Positions 39,901-48,127 of a DNA stretch of 57,542 bases are shown here, one piece after another (the first letter of the stretch is position 1; every line of letters starts with the position of its first letter). The translations under genes were made by a program, and so were the position numbers. The notes beneath the pieces are model-generated. The model was given only the letters and a program-made list of their open reading frames with translations. It did not search any database and was not told the origin of the DNA. Location: NCBI GenBank assembly GCA_035553515.1, contig DATNDG010000126.1:1-57542 (forward strand). The letters run 5' to 3'. This DNA is from DAHUYF01 sp035553515. Lineage in GTDB: Bacteria > Pseudomonadota > Alphaproteobacteria > ATCC43930 > CGMCC-115725.

Positions 39901-41154
39901 TCAGCCGCCCCGATGCTGCTCGGCGAGGCGGTCGAGATGCTGGCGGATATGCGCCGCCTCCGCCGGGGTATGGGCCAGCGCGATGGCGCGATCGAAGGCG
40001 ATACGTGCCTCACCGTCGCGGCCGAGTTGCATCAGCAGCGCGCCCTTGACCCCGAAGAAATGGAAATAGCCGGCGAGCGGCGCGGCCAAGGGCTCGATCA
40101 TCGCCAGCGCCGCGGCGGCGCCCTGCCGCTTGGCGACGGCCACCGCGCGGTTCAGCGTCACCACCGGCGAAGGCTGGAGCCTTTCGAGGAGGGCGTAGAG
40201 CTGGTCGATCTCGGCCCAGTCGGTGTCCTCGGCACGCGCGGCATGTGCATGGACGCCGGCGATCGCCGCTTGGATCTGATAGGGCCCCGGGCGGCGGTGC
40301 CGCAGCGCCTTCTCCACGAGGGCATGGCCTTCGGCGATGAGCTCGGCATTCCAGAGACCGCGATCCTGGTCATCCAGCAGCACGATGCCGCCTTCGGCGT
40401 CGAGCCGCGCCGGCGCGCGCGCATGCTGCAGCAGCAGGAGTGCCGCGAGCCCCATGATTTCCGGCTCGGCCGGAAAGAGCCGCAGCAGCAGCCGCGCCAA
40501 CCGGATCGCTTCGTGGCAAAGCGCCAGCCGGATCTGCGCCGTCCCACCGCTCGCCGAGTAGCCCTCGTTGAACAGCAGGTAGATCATCGCCCCCACCGCC
40601 GCGAGACGCTCCGCCAGCTCGACGGCGCCCGGTGCCTCAAAGGCGATCTCGGCCTTGGCGATCCGGCTCTTGGCGCGGGTGATGCGCTGCTCCATGGCGC
40701 TTTCGCTCACCAGGAAGGCGCGCGCGATCTCCTTGACCGAGAGGCCGGAGACGATGCGCAGCGCCAAGGCGATCTGCTGCGTCGATGGCAGCTCGGGGTG
40801 GCAGCAGATGAAGAGGAGGCGCAGCACGTCGTCGCGGTAGCGCTCGCCGTCGAGGCGCTCGACTACCACCGCTTCGGCATCGTCGAGATCGGAGAGCAGC
40901 TCGTCCGCGGGCAGCGCTTCCTGCTTGCGCTCGCGCCGCACGGCATCGAGGCCGACATTGCGGCCGACGAAGATCAGCCAGGCGGCCGGATCGCGCGGCG
41001 GCCCGTTCTGCGGCCAGTGCCTAAGGGCGCGCAGGCATGCCTCCTGGAACGCTTCCTCCGCCCGGTCGAGATCGCGGAAATAGCGCAGGAGTGCGCCCAC
41101 CGCCTGCGGCCGCGCGGAAGCGAGCGCGACACCGATCCAGTCGAGGCAGCTCAC
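39901..41154 (-). CDS. ECF42-group RNA polymerase sigma factor
   Basis: The 417-residue protein has sigma region 2 (LLRYFRDLDRAEEAFQEACL, RHWPQNGPPRDPAAWL), region 4 (TQQIALALRIVSGLSVKEIA, FLVSESAMEQRITRAKSRI) and the long C-terminal extension of ECF42 with YLLFNEGYSAS and TPR-like helices to the end. This extension replaces an anti-sigma factor as regulator. It overlaps the upstream DGPF gene (GTGA) and is probably autoregulated from the promoter at 41545-41571. Confidence 0.93.
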   Translation of the reverse strand: MSCLDWIGVALASARPQAVGALLRYFRDLDRAEEAFQEACLRALRHWPQNGPPRDPAAWLIFVGRNVGLDAVRRERKQEALPADELLSDLDDAEAVVVERLDGERYRDDVLRLLFICCHPELPSTQQIALALRIVSGLSVKEIARAFLVSESAMEQRITRAKSRIAKAEIAFEAPGAVELAERLAAVGAMIYLLFNEGYSASGGTAQIRLALCHEAIRLARLLLRLFPAEPEIMGLAALLLLQHARAPARLDAEGGIVLLDDQDRGLWNAELIAEGHALVEKALRHRRPGPYQIQAAIAGVHAHAARAEDTDWAEIDQLYALLERLQPSPVVTLNRAVAVAKRQGAAAALAMIEPLAAPLAGYFHFFGVKGALLMQLGRDGEARIAFDRAIALAHTPAEAAHIRQHLDRLAEQHRGG

Positions 41155-41519
41155 GCGATGCCGCTTCCGGGCCGGAACAGGCGCAGCGGCCGGATCTCGA
41201 AGCTGCCGCCGGCTTCGTCGGATTTCAGCTCGCGCGCGGTGGCGATGGCCTGCTCGAGACTGGCGCATTCGACGACATAGAGGCCGAGAAGCTGCTCTTT
41301 GGTCTCGGCAAAGGGCCCGTCGATGACCATCGGCTCTCGCCCGGAACGCAGCGTGGTGGCCGCGGTGGTGGGCATCAGCCGCACCACCGGGCCGAGCCTT
41401 CCCTGGGCAGCGAGCTTCTCCTGCACCCGGCCGCGCTTTGCCAGCACCGCCGCGTCCTGCTCGGGGCTCCAGCTCTCGACCACCGCCTCGTCGTCGTAGC
41501 AGAGTATTGCGTAAAGCAT
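41151..41519 (-). CDS. DGPF/YCII-related protein
   Basis: The 122-residue protein has the YCII-related fold with the signature DGPFAETKEQLLGLYVVE at about residues 67-84, which names the DGPF group found beside ECF42 sigma genes. It begins MLYAILCYDDEAVVESW. Its role is unknown; perhaps it binds or converts a small molecule related to the signal. It is the first gene of the operon with the sigma factor. Confidence 0.93.
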   Translation of the reverse strand: MLYAILCYDDEAVVESWSPEQDAAVLAKRGRVQEKLAAQGRLGPVVRLMPTTAATTLRSGREPMVIDGPFAETKEQLLGLYVVECASLEQAIATARELKSDEAGGSFEIRPLRLFRPGSGIA

Positions 41520-41544
41520 GCCTTACTCCTTCGCCTCACCCGAG

Positions 41545-41571
41545 GACGAACGAGTATGCCCGATCCCGACA
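41545..41571 (-). promoter_or_regulatory. ECF42-type promoter of the DGPF-sigma operon
   Basis: On the minus strand TGTCGG (41571-41566), 17 bases, CGTC (41548-41545), 25 bases before the DGPF start. It is identical in both motifs and spacing to the promoter of the VOC gene, which supports autoregulation. Confidence 0.7.
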
Positions 41572-41600
41572 GCAGGCCAAAAAAATGCGCCGGATGGCTT

Positions 41601-42425
41601 TCAGCCTTCCAGGCGGAAGCGGCGGGGATGGGTGAAGATCTCGAAGCCGTCGGCGCGGGCAACGGCGGCGAGCGTGATCCCGGCCGTCTCGGCAACGCGG
41701 ACGGCCAGCATGGTGGGGGCCGACATCGCGATCACCACCGGCGCGCCGATCATTGCCGCCTTCTGCACCATCTCGACGGAGAGGCGGCTGGTGAGCAGCA
41801 GCGCGCCCTCCCCGGCCGCGGCGCCGCTGCGCGCCAGCGCCCCGGCCAGCTTGTCGAGTGCGTTGTGCCGCCCGACATCCTCGCGCAGCGCGACGAGGCC
41901 ATCCCGCTCCCGCCAGAACGCGGCGGCATGCACCGACCGGGTGACCTGGTGGAGGGTCTGGCGGCGTGACAGGCTCTCCAGCGCCCGGCCGACGGCGCCG
42001 CAGCTCAGCGTGAGCTCGCTTTCGACCCGGGGCACCGCGCGCAACGACTCGGCGAGGTTCTCGATGCCGCACAAGCCGCAGCCGCTCGGCCCGGCGAGAT
42101 GCCGCCGGCGCCGCCAGAAGCGCTCGGCACGGGGTGCACTGAGATCGATGCGCAGGACCACACCCTCAGGCTGCGGCAGAATGTCGATCGCCTCGATCTC
42201 CGCGCGGCGCGCGACGAGCCCCTCGGTGAGCGTGAAGCCCACGGCGAAATCCTCAAGATCGGCCGGGGTCGCCATCATCACCGCATAGGCGGCACCCTGG
42301 TAGGCGAAGGAGACCGGCGCCTCCTCGGCGAGCGGACGCTCGCCCGCGACCGCGACCGCGCCGCGCCAGGCGATCCGCGCCGCGCTCCGCGATGCCGCGG
42401 CCGGGAGCGCCGAGCCATCCGCCAT
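41601..42425 (-). CDS. fdhD: Formate dehydrogenase accessory sulfurtransferase FdhD
   Basis: The 274-residue protein has the FdhD pattern: EAPVSFAYQGAAYAVMMATP, DLEDFAVGFTLTEGL, the sulfur-carrying SGCGLCGIE (CxxC), REDVGRHNALDKL and LTSRLSVEMVQKAAMIGAP. FdhD moves sulfur from IscS to the bis-MGD cofactor, giving active formate-dehydrogenase-type enzymes. It starts one base after the stop of the molybdoenzyme gene upstream, its likely client. Confidence 0.94.
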   Translation of the reverse strand: MADGSALPAAASRSAARIAWRGAVAVAGERPLAEEAPVSFAYQGAAYAVMMATPADLEDFAVGFTLTEGLVARRAEIEAIDILPQPEGVVLRIDLSAPRAERFWRRRRHLAGPSGCGLCGIENLAESLRAVPRVESELTLSCGAVGRALESLSRRQTLHQVTRSVHAAAFWRERDGLVALREDVGRHNALDKLAGALARSGAAAGEGALLLTSRLSVEMVQKAAMIGAPVVIAMSAPTMLAVRVAETAGITLAAVARADGFEIFTHPRRFRLEG

Positions 42426-42426
42426 C

Positions 42427-44955
42427 TCAGCTCCGCCGGCCGCGCGTCGCGAGCCCCGCGGCCACGCCGAGGACGATGCCGATGCCCAGCGGCCAGGCCA
42501 TGTTGGCGCGGCTCGCCCGCGCGATCTGGAGCGCCGCCACCGTGGCGCCCGCTTCGACATCGCGCGCGAGGAAGCGGAGCGGCGTCTCGACCCGCCTTTC
42601 GACCGTCTCGAACTCCTGGGCTGCCGCGGGCGAGGCGCGGACGAGGCGGACCGGCACCGATTTCGAGCCCGGCACTTTCGACCGTTTGGCGTGATGCCAG
42701 AGGGGCACCAGCGGATTGCATTCCGGGTAGTACCCTGCGCAGCAGCCTTCCGGGATGTCGTAGGCGGTGACCCGGAAGTTGCGCACCTCGCGATGGCGCC
42801 CGTCCTCGACGGCGCCCACCAGGTGAACCATATCGCCATCGCCGAGCCCCCGCCGCTCGATGTCGCGCCGGTTCATCAACACCACCATTCGTGTGCCATG
42901 CACGCCGCGGAAGCGGTCGTTGTAGCCGTAGATGGTGGTGTTGAACTGGTCGTTGCTGCGCAAGGTGATGAGCTGAAGCACCGCGCTCTCGCCACCGCCA
43001 TGCGGCACGTCGGGGTCGTCGTCGAGCGTCTCGCAGGTGATGAAGTTCGCCTTGCCGCTGCTGGTATTCCATTTGCGCTCGCGCGGGCCGAGCGGCCGGT
43101 GGAAGCCGCCGGGCTGCCACATGCGCCGATTGAAGTCGTGGAAGATCTCCGGATAGGTCTCGGCGATGGCGTCGCGGACGAGCGCGTAGTTGCCGACCCA
43201 CGCATCCCAGTCGGGGCCGCGCCCGGGCGGCAGCGTCGCCTTGGCGATCCCGGCGATGATCGCCGGCTCCGACAGCAGATGCGGGCTCGCCGGCGGATGA
43301 AGGCCGAGCGAGCCATGCACGCAGCCGGTGCTGTCCTCCACCGTCACCGCCTGCCGTCCGGTTTTCTGCCGGTCGAGCTCGATGCGCCCGAGACAGGGGA
43401 GAATATAGGAGACCTCGCCGTGGATCAGATGGCTGCGGTTGAGCTTGGTGGCGATCTGCACGGTGAGGCGCAGCTTCCGCCAGGCGGGCTCGATCACGCC
43501 ATGATCGGGGACGGCGCGGACGAAATTGCCGCCGAGGCTGACGAAGCCGCGGACCTTGCCGGCAATGATCGCTTCGCAGGCTTCGACCGTCGCCAGCCCC
43601 TTTTTGCGCGGCGGCTCGAAGGCGTATTGGCTCGCAAGCTTGTCGAGAGGCACGAGCTGCGGTTTCTCGGAGATGCCCACCGTGCGCTGGCCTTGCACGT
43701 TGGAATGGCCGCGCACCGGGCAGATGCCGGCGCCCGGCTTGCCGAAATTGCCGCGCAGCAGCAGCAAATTGACCAGCATCTGCACGGTCTCGACGCCGTG
43801 ACGGTGCTGGGTGATCCCCATGCCGTAGACGCCGATCGCCGCCTTTGAGCGCGCATAGATCCCGGCCGCCGCCTCGATGGCGCTGCGGGTCAAGCCAGAC
43901 CGCTCCTCGACCTCCGGCCAGCCGAAGCCGGCGATCGAGCGCTTGAACTCCTCGAAGCCCTGCGTGTGCTCGTGGAGAAAATCATGGTCGAGCACGCCGC
44001 CCTGCACCTCGTCGGCCGCGATGAGCGCCTTGCACATGCCCACCATCGCCGCGAGATCGCCGCCCGACTTGACCTGATGATACTGCTCGCTGATCTCGGT
44101 CGCGCCCGGCGTCAGCATATCGACCGGCGATTGCGGATTGGCGAACTCGACGAGGCCGCGCTCGCGCAGCGGGTTGAAGGTGACGATCGGCACGCCGCGC
44201 CGCCGCGCGTCCTGGAGATCGTGCAGCATGCGCGGACTCGAAGTCCCGACATTCTGGCCGAAGAAGAAGATGCCGTCGGTCTTTGCGAAATCCTCGAGCG
44301 TCACCGTGCCCACCGAGACGCCGATGCTTTCCGGCAAAGCGACCGAGGTGCTCTCATGGCACATATTGGAGCTGTCCGGCAGGTTGTTCGTGCCATAGAG
44401 CCGCGCCGTCAGCGCATACATGTAAGCCGTCTCGAGCGAGGCCCGGCCGGAGGTGTAGAAGACTACCGAATCGGGCTCGAGCGCCTTGAGCTCGGTGGCG
44501 ATCTCGCGGAATGCCACGTCCCAGCTCACCGGAAGATAGCGGTCGCTCGCGGCGTCCCAGCGCAGCGGATGGGTGAGGCGGCCCAGCTCCTCGAGATCGT
44601 GATCGGCCCAGCGCTCGAGCTCGGCAAGCCTATGCGCGGCGAAAAATTCCGGCGGCGCGCGTCGCGTGGTGATTTCCCAGCTGGTCGCCTTGGCGCCTTC
44701 CTCGCAAAACTCGAAGGTGCGCGGCTTGCCCGGCTTGGCCCAGGCGCAGCTCACGCAGGCGAAGCCGCCCGGCTTGTTCTGCCGCATGAGCTCGAGGCTC
44801 GCGCTCGCCAGGTTGCGCTCGCGCGTGAGGCTGCGCGCGAGCGACTTGACCGATCCCCAGCCACCCGCCGGGGCGGAATAATCCTTGATGCGCGGCTGAT
44901 GGGTGAATTCGACGACGTCGGTCTCGCCGACACGCTCTTTCTCCTGAACCGCCAT
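42427..44955 (-). CDS. FdhF/YdeP-type molybdopterin oxidoreductase with C-terminal membrane segment
   Basis: The 842-residue protein is of the FdhF/YdeP group of bis-MGD enzymes. It has an N-terminal Cys cluster region (FACVSCAWAKPGKPRTFEFC), FYTSGRASLETAYMYALTAR, the Mo-ligand Cys candidate in SSNMCHESTSVALPESIGV and a molydop_binding domain ending near ASPAAAQEF. After this come about 60 extra residues with a hydrophobic helix (MAWPLGIGIVLGVAAGLA) and TRGRRS, suggesting membrane anchoring. There is no Tat signal. Substrate unknown; YdeP is linked to acid resistance in E. coli. Confidence 0.9.
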   Translation of the reverse strand: MAVQEKERVGETDVVEFTHQPRIKDYSAPAGGWGSVKSLARSLTRERNLASASLELMRQNKPGGFACVSCAWAKPGKPRTFEFCEEGAKATSWEITTRRAPPEFFAAHRLAELERWADHDLEELGRLTHPLRWDAASDRYLPVSWDVAFREIATELKALEPDSVVFYTSGRASLETAYMYALTARLYGTNNLPDSSNMCHESTSVALPESIGVSVGTVTLEDFAKTDGIFFFGQNVGTSSPRMLHDLQDARRRGVPIVTFNPLRERGLVEFANPQSPVDMLTPGATEISEQYHQVKSGGDLAAMVGMCKALIAADEVQGGVLDHDFLHEHTQGFEEFKRSIAGFGWPEVEERSGLTRSAIEAAAGIYARSKAAIGVYGMGITQHRHGVETVQMLVNLLLLRGNFGKPGAGICPVRGHSNVQGQRTVGISEKPQLVPLDKLASQYAFEPPRKKGLATVEACEAIIAGKVRGFVSLGGNFVRAVPDHGVIEPAWRKLRLTVQIATKLNRSHLIHGEVSYILPCLGRIELDRQKTGRQAVTVEDSTGCVHGSLGLHPPASPHLLSEPAIIAGIAKATLPPGRGPDWDAWVGNYALVRDAIAETYPEIFHDFNRRMWQPGGFHRPLGPRERKWNTSSGKANFITCETLDDDPDVPHGGGESAVLQLITLRSNDQFNTTIYGYNDRFRGVHGTRMVVLMNRRDIERRGLGDGDMVHLVGAVEDGRHREVRNFRVTAYDIPEGCCAGYYPECNPLVPLWHHAKRSKVPGSKSVPVRLVRASPAAAQEFETVERRVETPLRFLARDVEAGATVAALQIARASRANMAWPLGIGIVLGVAAGLATRGRRS

Positions 44956-44971
44956 GCGCCGCTCCCGCTGC

Positions 44972-44992
44972 GAAGAACCTGTCCAGTTCTTC
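44972..44992. promoter_or_regulatory. Inverted repeat upstream of the molybdoenzyme gene
   Basis: GAAGAAC (44972-44978) and GTTCTTC (44986-44992) are perfect arms 17 bases before the ATG at 44955. It could be an operator or a leader hairpin between pcaB and the molybdoenzyme gene. Confidence 0.4.
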
Positions 44993-45041
44993 AACGCTGC
45001 CGGGTTCGGTCTCTCTCAAGGGGAGAGCGGCAAAGGCAGGG

Positions 45042-46415
45042 TCAGCCTGGGATAGCCCCGCCGAGCGCCTTCCCGGCGCGTGCCACCACGCGATCGACGA
45101 CGGCCTGGGCTTCGCCGAGATAGGCGGCAGGGTCGGTGAGACGCTCGAGCGCGGCGCGATCGAGATGCGCCGAAACTTCGCCATCCTCGGCCAGCACCTC
45201 GACCAGCGGGCGCTTCCGCTCGATGGCGCGGTCGCAGGCGAGCTGCACCGCGTGATGCGCGGCGTCACGGCCGGTCTTCTCGGCCAGCGCCATCATCACC
45301 GCCTCGGCCATGATCAGCCCCTCATGGAGATCGAGGTTGCGGCGCATCTTCGCGGCATCGATGGTGAGCCCTTCGGCAACCGCGGCGGCATGCTCGAGTG
45401 CCCCCCCGCTCAACACGAAGATCTGCGGCTCGGCGAGCCACTCGCTCTGCCACGGTCCGGTCGCGCGTTCCTGGTCCTGCGCCATGGCGTTCAGCATCAT
45501 CGGCGCCAGCGCGGCGACCCCGCGCTGAGCGGCGAGGATATACTCGCAGGCGATCGGATTGCGCTTCTGCGGCATGGTGCTGGAGCCGCCGCGTCCGCTC
45601 TGATGCGGCTCGAAGGCCTCGCCCAGCTCGCTCTGCATCAGCAGCATGACGTCGGTGGCAAGCTTGGCGAGGCTGCCGCAGACGAGGCCGAGAAAAGCGG
45701 CCGCCTCGGCAACGCGCGCCCGGTCGACATGCCAGGGTGCCTCCGGCACGGCGAGCCCCAGCTCCGCCGCGAGCCCTTCCGTCACCTGCCGGCCGCGCGT
45801 GCCCAGCGAAGCGAGCGTGCCGACGGCGCCGCCGAACTGAACGGTGAGCACGCGCCGGCGCAGCTCGGCAAGTCGGCCCAGATGGTCGATCAGCGGCGCG
45901 AGCCAGACCGCGCATTTGTAGCCGAAGGTGACCGGCAGCGCGTGCTGGAGGTGGGTGCGCCCGGCCATCACCGTGTTGCGATGTTGCTGCGCCTGGCGGG
46001 CAAGTGCGGCGATGATGCGGCGCAAGCCCGCCTCGATGAGATCGAGGCCATCGCGCATCTGCAGCACCAGGGCGCTGTCCATGATGTCTTGGGTGGTGGC
46101 GCCCCAATGCACGTGGCGCGCGGCATCGCCTCCGGCGGCGCGCCCCAGCGCCTTCACCAGCGCCACGACGGGATAGCCCACATTGCGGGTGCTGGCGCCG
46201 ATCTCGGCGAGCGAGATGCGCTCGACGCGCGCCGCGGCGGTGATCGCGTCCGCCGAACTCTGGGGAATGATGCCGAGCCGCGCTTCGACGCGCGCCAGCG
46301 CCGCCTCGACATCGAGCATCTTCTGCACGAATCCCCGCTCGGAGAAGACGGCGCGCAGCGCATCGCTGCCGAAGAGGCCGCCGAAGACGATGGAATCCGC
46401 AGGATTGACGCTCAT
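45042..46415 (-). CDS. pcaB: 3-Carboxy-cis,cis-muconate cycloisomerase
   Basis: The 457-residue protein belongs to the fumarase/aspartase superfamily with HVHWGATTQDIMDSALVLQM, the GRTHLQHALPVTFG loop and the superfamily signature GGSSTMPQKRNPIACE. In the protocatechuate branch it converts 3-carboxymuconate to 4-carboxymuconolactone. It follows pcaG by six bases in the pcaC-H-G-B order. The C-terminal helical region (about residues 370-457) is present, typical of bacterial CMLE. Confidence 0.94.
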   Translation of the reverse strand: MSVNPADSIVFGGLFGSDALRAVFSERGFVQKMLDVEAALARVEARLGIIPQSSADAITAAARVERISLAEIGASTRNVGYPVVALVKALGRAAGGDAARHVHWGATTQDIMDSALVLQMRDGLDLIEAGLRRIIAALARQAQQHRNTVMAGRTHLQHALPVTFGYKCAVWLAPLIDHLGRLAELRRRVLTVQFGGAVGTLASLGTRGRQVTEGLAAELGLAVPEAPWHVDRARVAEAAAFLGLVCGSLAKLATDVMLLMQSELGEAFEPHQSGRGGSSTMPQKRNPIACEYILAAQRGVAALAPMMLNAMAQDQERATGPWQSEWLAEPQIFVLSGGALEHAAAVAEGLTIDAAKMRRNLDLHEGLIMAEAVMMALAEKTGRDAAHHAVQLACDRAIERKRPLVEVLAEDGEVSAHLDRAALERLTDPAAYLGEAQAVVDRVVARAGKALGGAIPG

Positions 46416-46421
46416 CCGATT

Positions 46422-47000
46422 TCAAACATCGAAGAACTGGGTCTCGCCCTCGCCCTGCAGCACCACGTCGAAGCGATAGGCGATGGACGCACCGTTCACC
46501 GGCCGGGCGATGAGCGTCCGCCGCGCCGCGTCGTCCTCGATGGCGCTCAGCACGGGGTCGGCCTCGTTCGCCGGGGCGAGATCGGCAAAATAGATGCGGG
46601 TCGCGAGATGCTTCAGCAGTCCGCGCGCGAAGACCGTCATGGCGATATGCGGCGCCTGCAGCGCGTTGCCGCGTCCCGGCACGGCGCCGGGCTTTATCGT
46701 CACGAAGCGATAGCGGCCTTCCTTGTCGGTGAAGACGCGGCCGAAGCCAATGAAATTCGCATCGCTCGCCTTCGCCTGCGTGTCCTCGGGATGCGCATAT
46801 TTGCCGGCAGCATTGGCCTGCCAAATCTCGAGGAGCGCATCCGGCACCGGCGCGCCGTCGCCGTCGCGCACCTGCCCCTCGATGACGATGGTCTCGCCCT
46901 TCGCCATGCCGCCGCGGGTGAGGTCGGCGAGCTCCGGCCGCGCCAGCCCGACATGAAAGAAGGGCCCGACGGTCTGCGAGGCGGTCGGCACGAGCTTCAT
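46422..47000 (-). CDS. pcaG: Protocatechuate 3,4-dioxygenase alpha subunit
   Basis: The 192-residue protein has the intradiol dioxygenase fold: TASQTVGPFFHVGL, IVIEGQVRDGDGAPVPDALLEIWQANAAGKY (two parts), GFGRVFTDKEGRYRFVTIKPG and PHIAMTVFARGLLKHLATRIYF. The alpha subunit lacks iron ligands and shapes the active site. It starts one base after the pcaH stop. Confidence 0.94.
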   Translation of the reverse strand: MKLVPTASQTVGPFFHVGLARPELADLTRGGMAKGETIVIEGQVRDGDGAPVPDALLEIWQANAAGKYAHPEDTQAKASDANFIGFGRVFTDKEGRYRFVTIKPGAVPGRGNALQAPHIAMTVFARGLLKHLATRIYFADLAPANEADPVLSAIEDDAARRTLIARPVNGASIAYRFDVVLQGEGETQFFDV

Positions 47001-47001
47001 C

Positions 47002-47706
47002 TCATGGCTCCATCGGCGTGGCGGCGCGGCCGCGCAGCACGAGGTCGAAGCGATAGCCCAGCGCATACTCGGCTTGGCTCAGCCCGGGGTCATAGGCCGA
47101 GATCAGGCGGTCTCGCGCGGTCTCGTCGGCGGTGCTGTTGAAGATCGGATCGAGCGGCAGCAGCGGGTCGCCCGGAAAATACATCTGCGTCACCAGCCGC
47201 GTGACGCAGGCGGGACCGAAGACCGAGAAATGCAGATGCTGCGGCCGCCAGGCATTGTAGGTGTTGCGCCAAGGATAGGCGCCGGGCTTCACCGTCAGGA
47301 AGCGATAGCGCCCCTCGGCATCGGTGATGACATGGCCTTTGCCGGTAAAGTTGGGATCGAGCGGCGCGTCGTGCCGGTCGCCGTCATGCAGGTAGCGCCC
47401 GGCGGCATTGGCCTGCCACAGCTCAAGCAGCGTGCCGGGCGCCGGCTTGCCATCCTCGTCGAGGACGCGGCCGGCGACGATGATGCGCTCGCCGATCGGC
47501 TCACCGCGCCCGTCCCGCGTGAGATCGGCAATCTCCGGACCCGTCCAGCCGCCGGCGAAGACCGGACCGGTCGTCTCGGTGAGCGTGTGCTCGAGGCGGA
47601 TGAGCGGGCGCGCCGGCGCGCGCTTCACCGTGCTGGCATAGTCGGGATAGAGATAGGGCGGATGGTTGCCGGGCCGCTCGCGCCGGTAACCGGTGACGTC
47701 AGCCAT
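47002..47706 (-). CDS. pcaH: Protocatechuate 3,4-dioxygenase beta subunit
   Basis: The 234-residue subunit holds the non-heme Fe(III) site. Ligands are visible in YPWRNTYNAWRPQHLHFSVFG: Tyr and Tyr, then His and His of RPQHLHF. The intradiol core LLELWQANAAGRYLHDGDRH precedes it. With PcaG it opens protocatechuate to 3-carboxy-cis,cis-muconate. The start ATG 47706 overlaps the pcaC end by eight bases. Confidence 0.95.
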   Translation of the reverse strand: MADVTGYRRERPGNHPPYLYPDYASTVKRAPARPLIRLEHTLTETTGPVFAGGWTGPEIADLTRDGRGEPIGERIIVAGRVLDEDGKPAPGTLLELWQANAAGRYLHDGDRHDAPLDPNFTGKGHVITDAEGRYRFLTVKPGAYPWRNTYNAWRPQHLHFSVFGPACVTRLVTQMYFPGDPLLPLDPIFNSTADETARDRLISAYDPGLSQAEYALGYRFDLVLRGRAATPMEP

Positions 47707-48097
47707 TCGCCTTCTCCTTGTCCATCTCGTCGAACACGGCGCGCGCATGGGCGAAAGCCGTGTTGGCCGCGGGCACGCCGGCATAGACGGCCGTGTGCAT
47801 CAGGATCTCTTTCACCTCGTCGCGGCTGACGCCGGTATTCGCCGTGGCGCGGAAATGCAGCTTCAGCTCCTCTTCCTGGCCGAGCGCCGTGAGCAGGGCG
47901 ATGGTCAGCATGCTGCGCGTCTTACGGTCAAGGCCGGGCCGTGTCCAGATGTCGCCCCAGGCGTATTGAGTGATGAAGGTCTGCCAATCCTCGGTGAGCG
48001 CCGTGGCGCGCTGGCGCGAGCGCTCCACATGCTGGCGGCCCAGCACCGCGCTGCGCACGGCAAGCCCCCGCTCGAACAGCTCCGCGATCATTCCCAT
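47699..48097 (-). CDS. pcaC: 4-Carboxymuconolactone decarboxylase
   Basis: The 132-residue CMD protein has WQTFITQYAWGDIWTRPGLD, RKTRSMLTIALLTALGQ and VKEILMHTAVYAGVPAAN, the typical PcaC pattern with catalytic Glu and His. It makes 3-oxoadipate enol-lactone. It is the first pca gene, 30 bases after the acyl-CoA ligase gene. The next enzyme, PcaD, is not encoded in this operon. Confidence 0.94.
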   Translation of the reverse strand: MGMIAELFERGLAVRSAVLGRQHVERSRQRATALTEDWQTFITQYAWGDIWTRPGLDRKTRSMLTIALLTALGQEEELKLHFRATANTGVSRDEVKEILMHTAVYAGVPAANTAFAHARAVFDEMDKEKANG

Positions 48098-48127
48098 GGG
48101 CGTCTCCTCGTTGTTTTCGGCGTGGGC

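Noticed and set aside
45165..47141. Long plus-strand open frame of 658 codons
   Set aside because: It is antisense to pcaB and pcaG, which have all expected family motifs.
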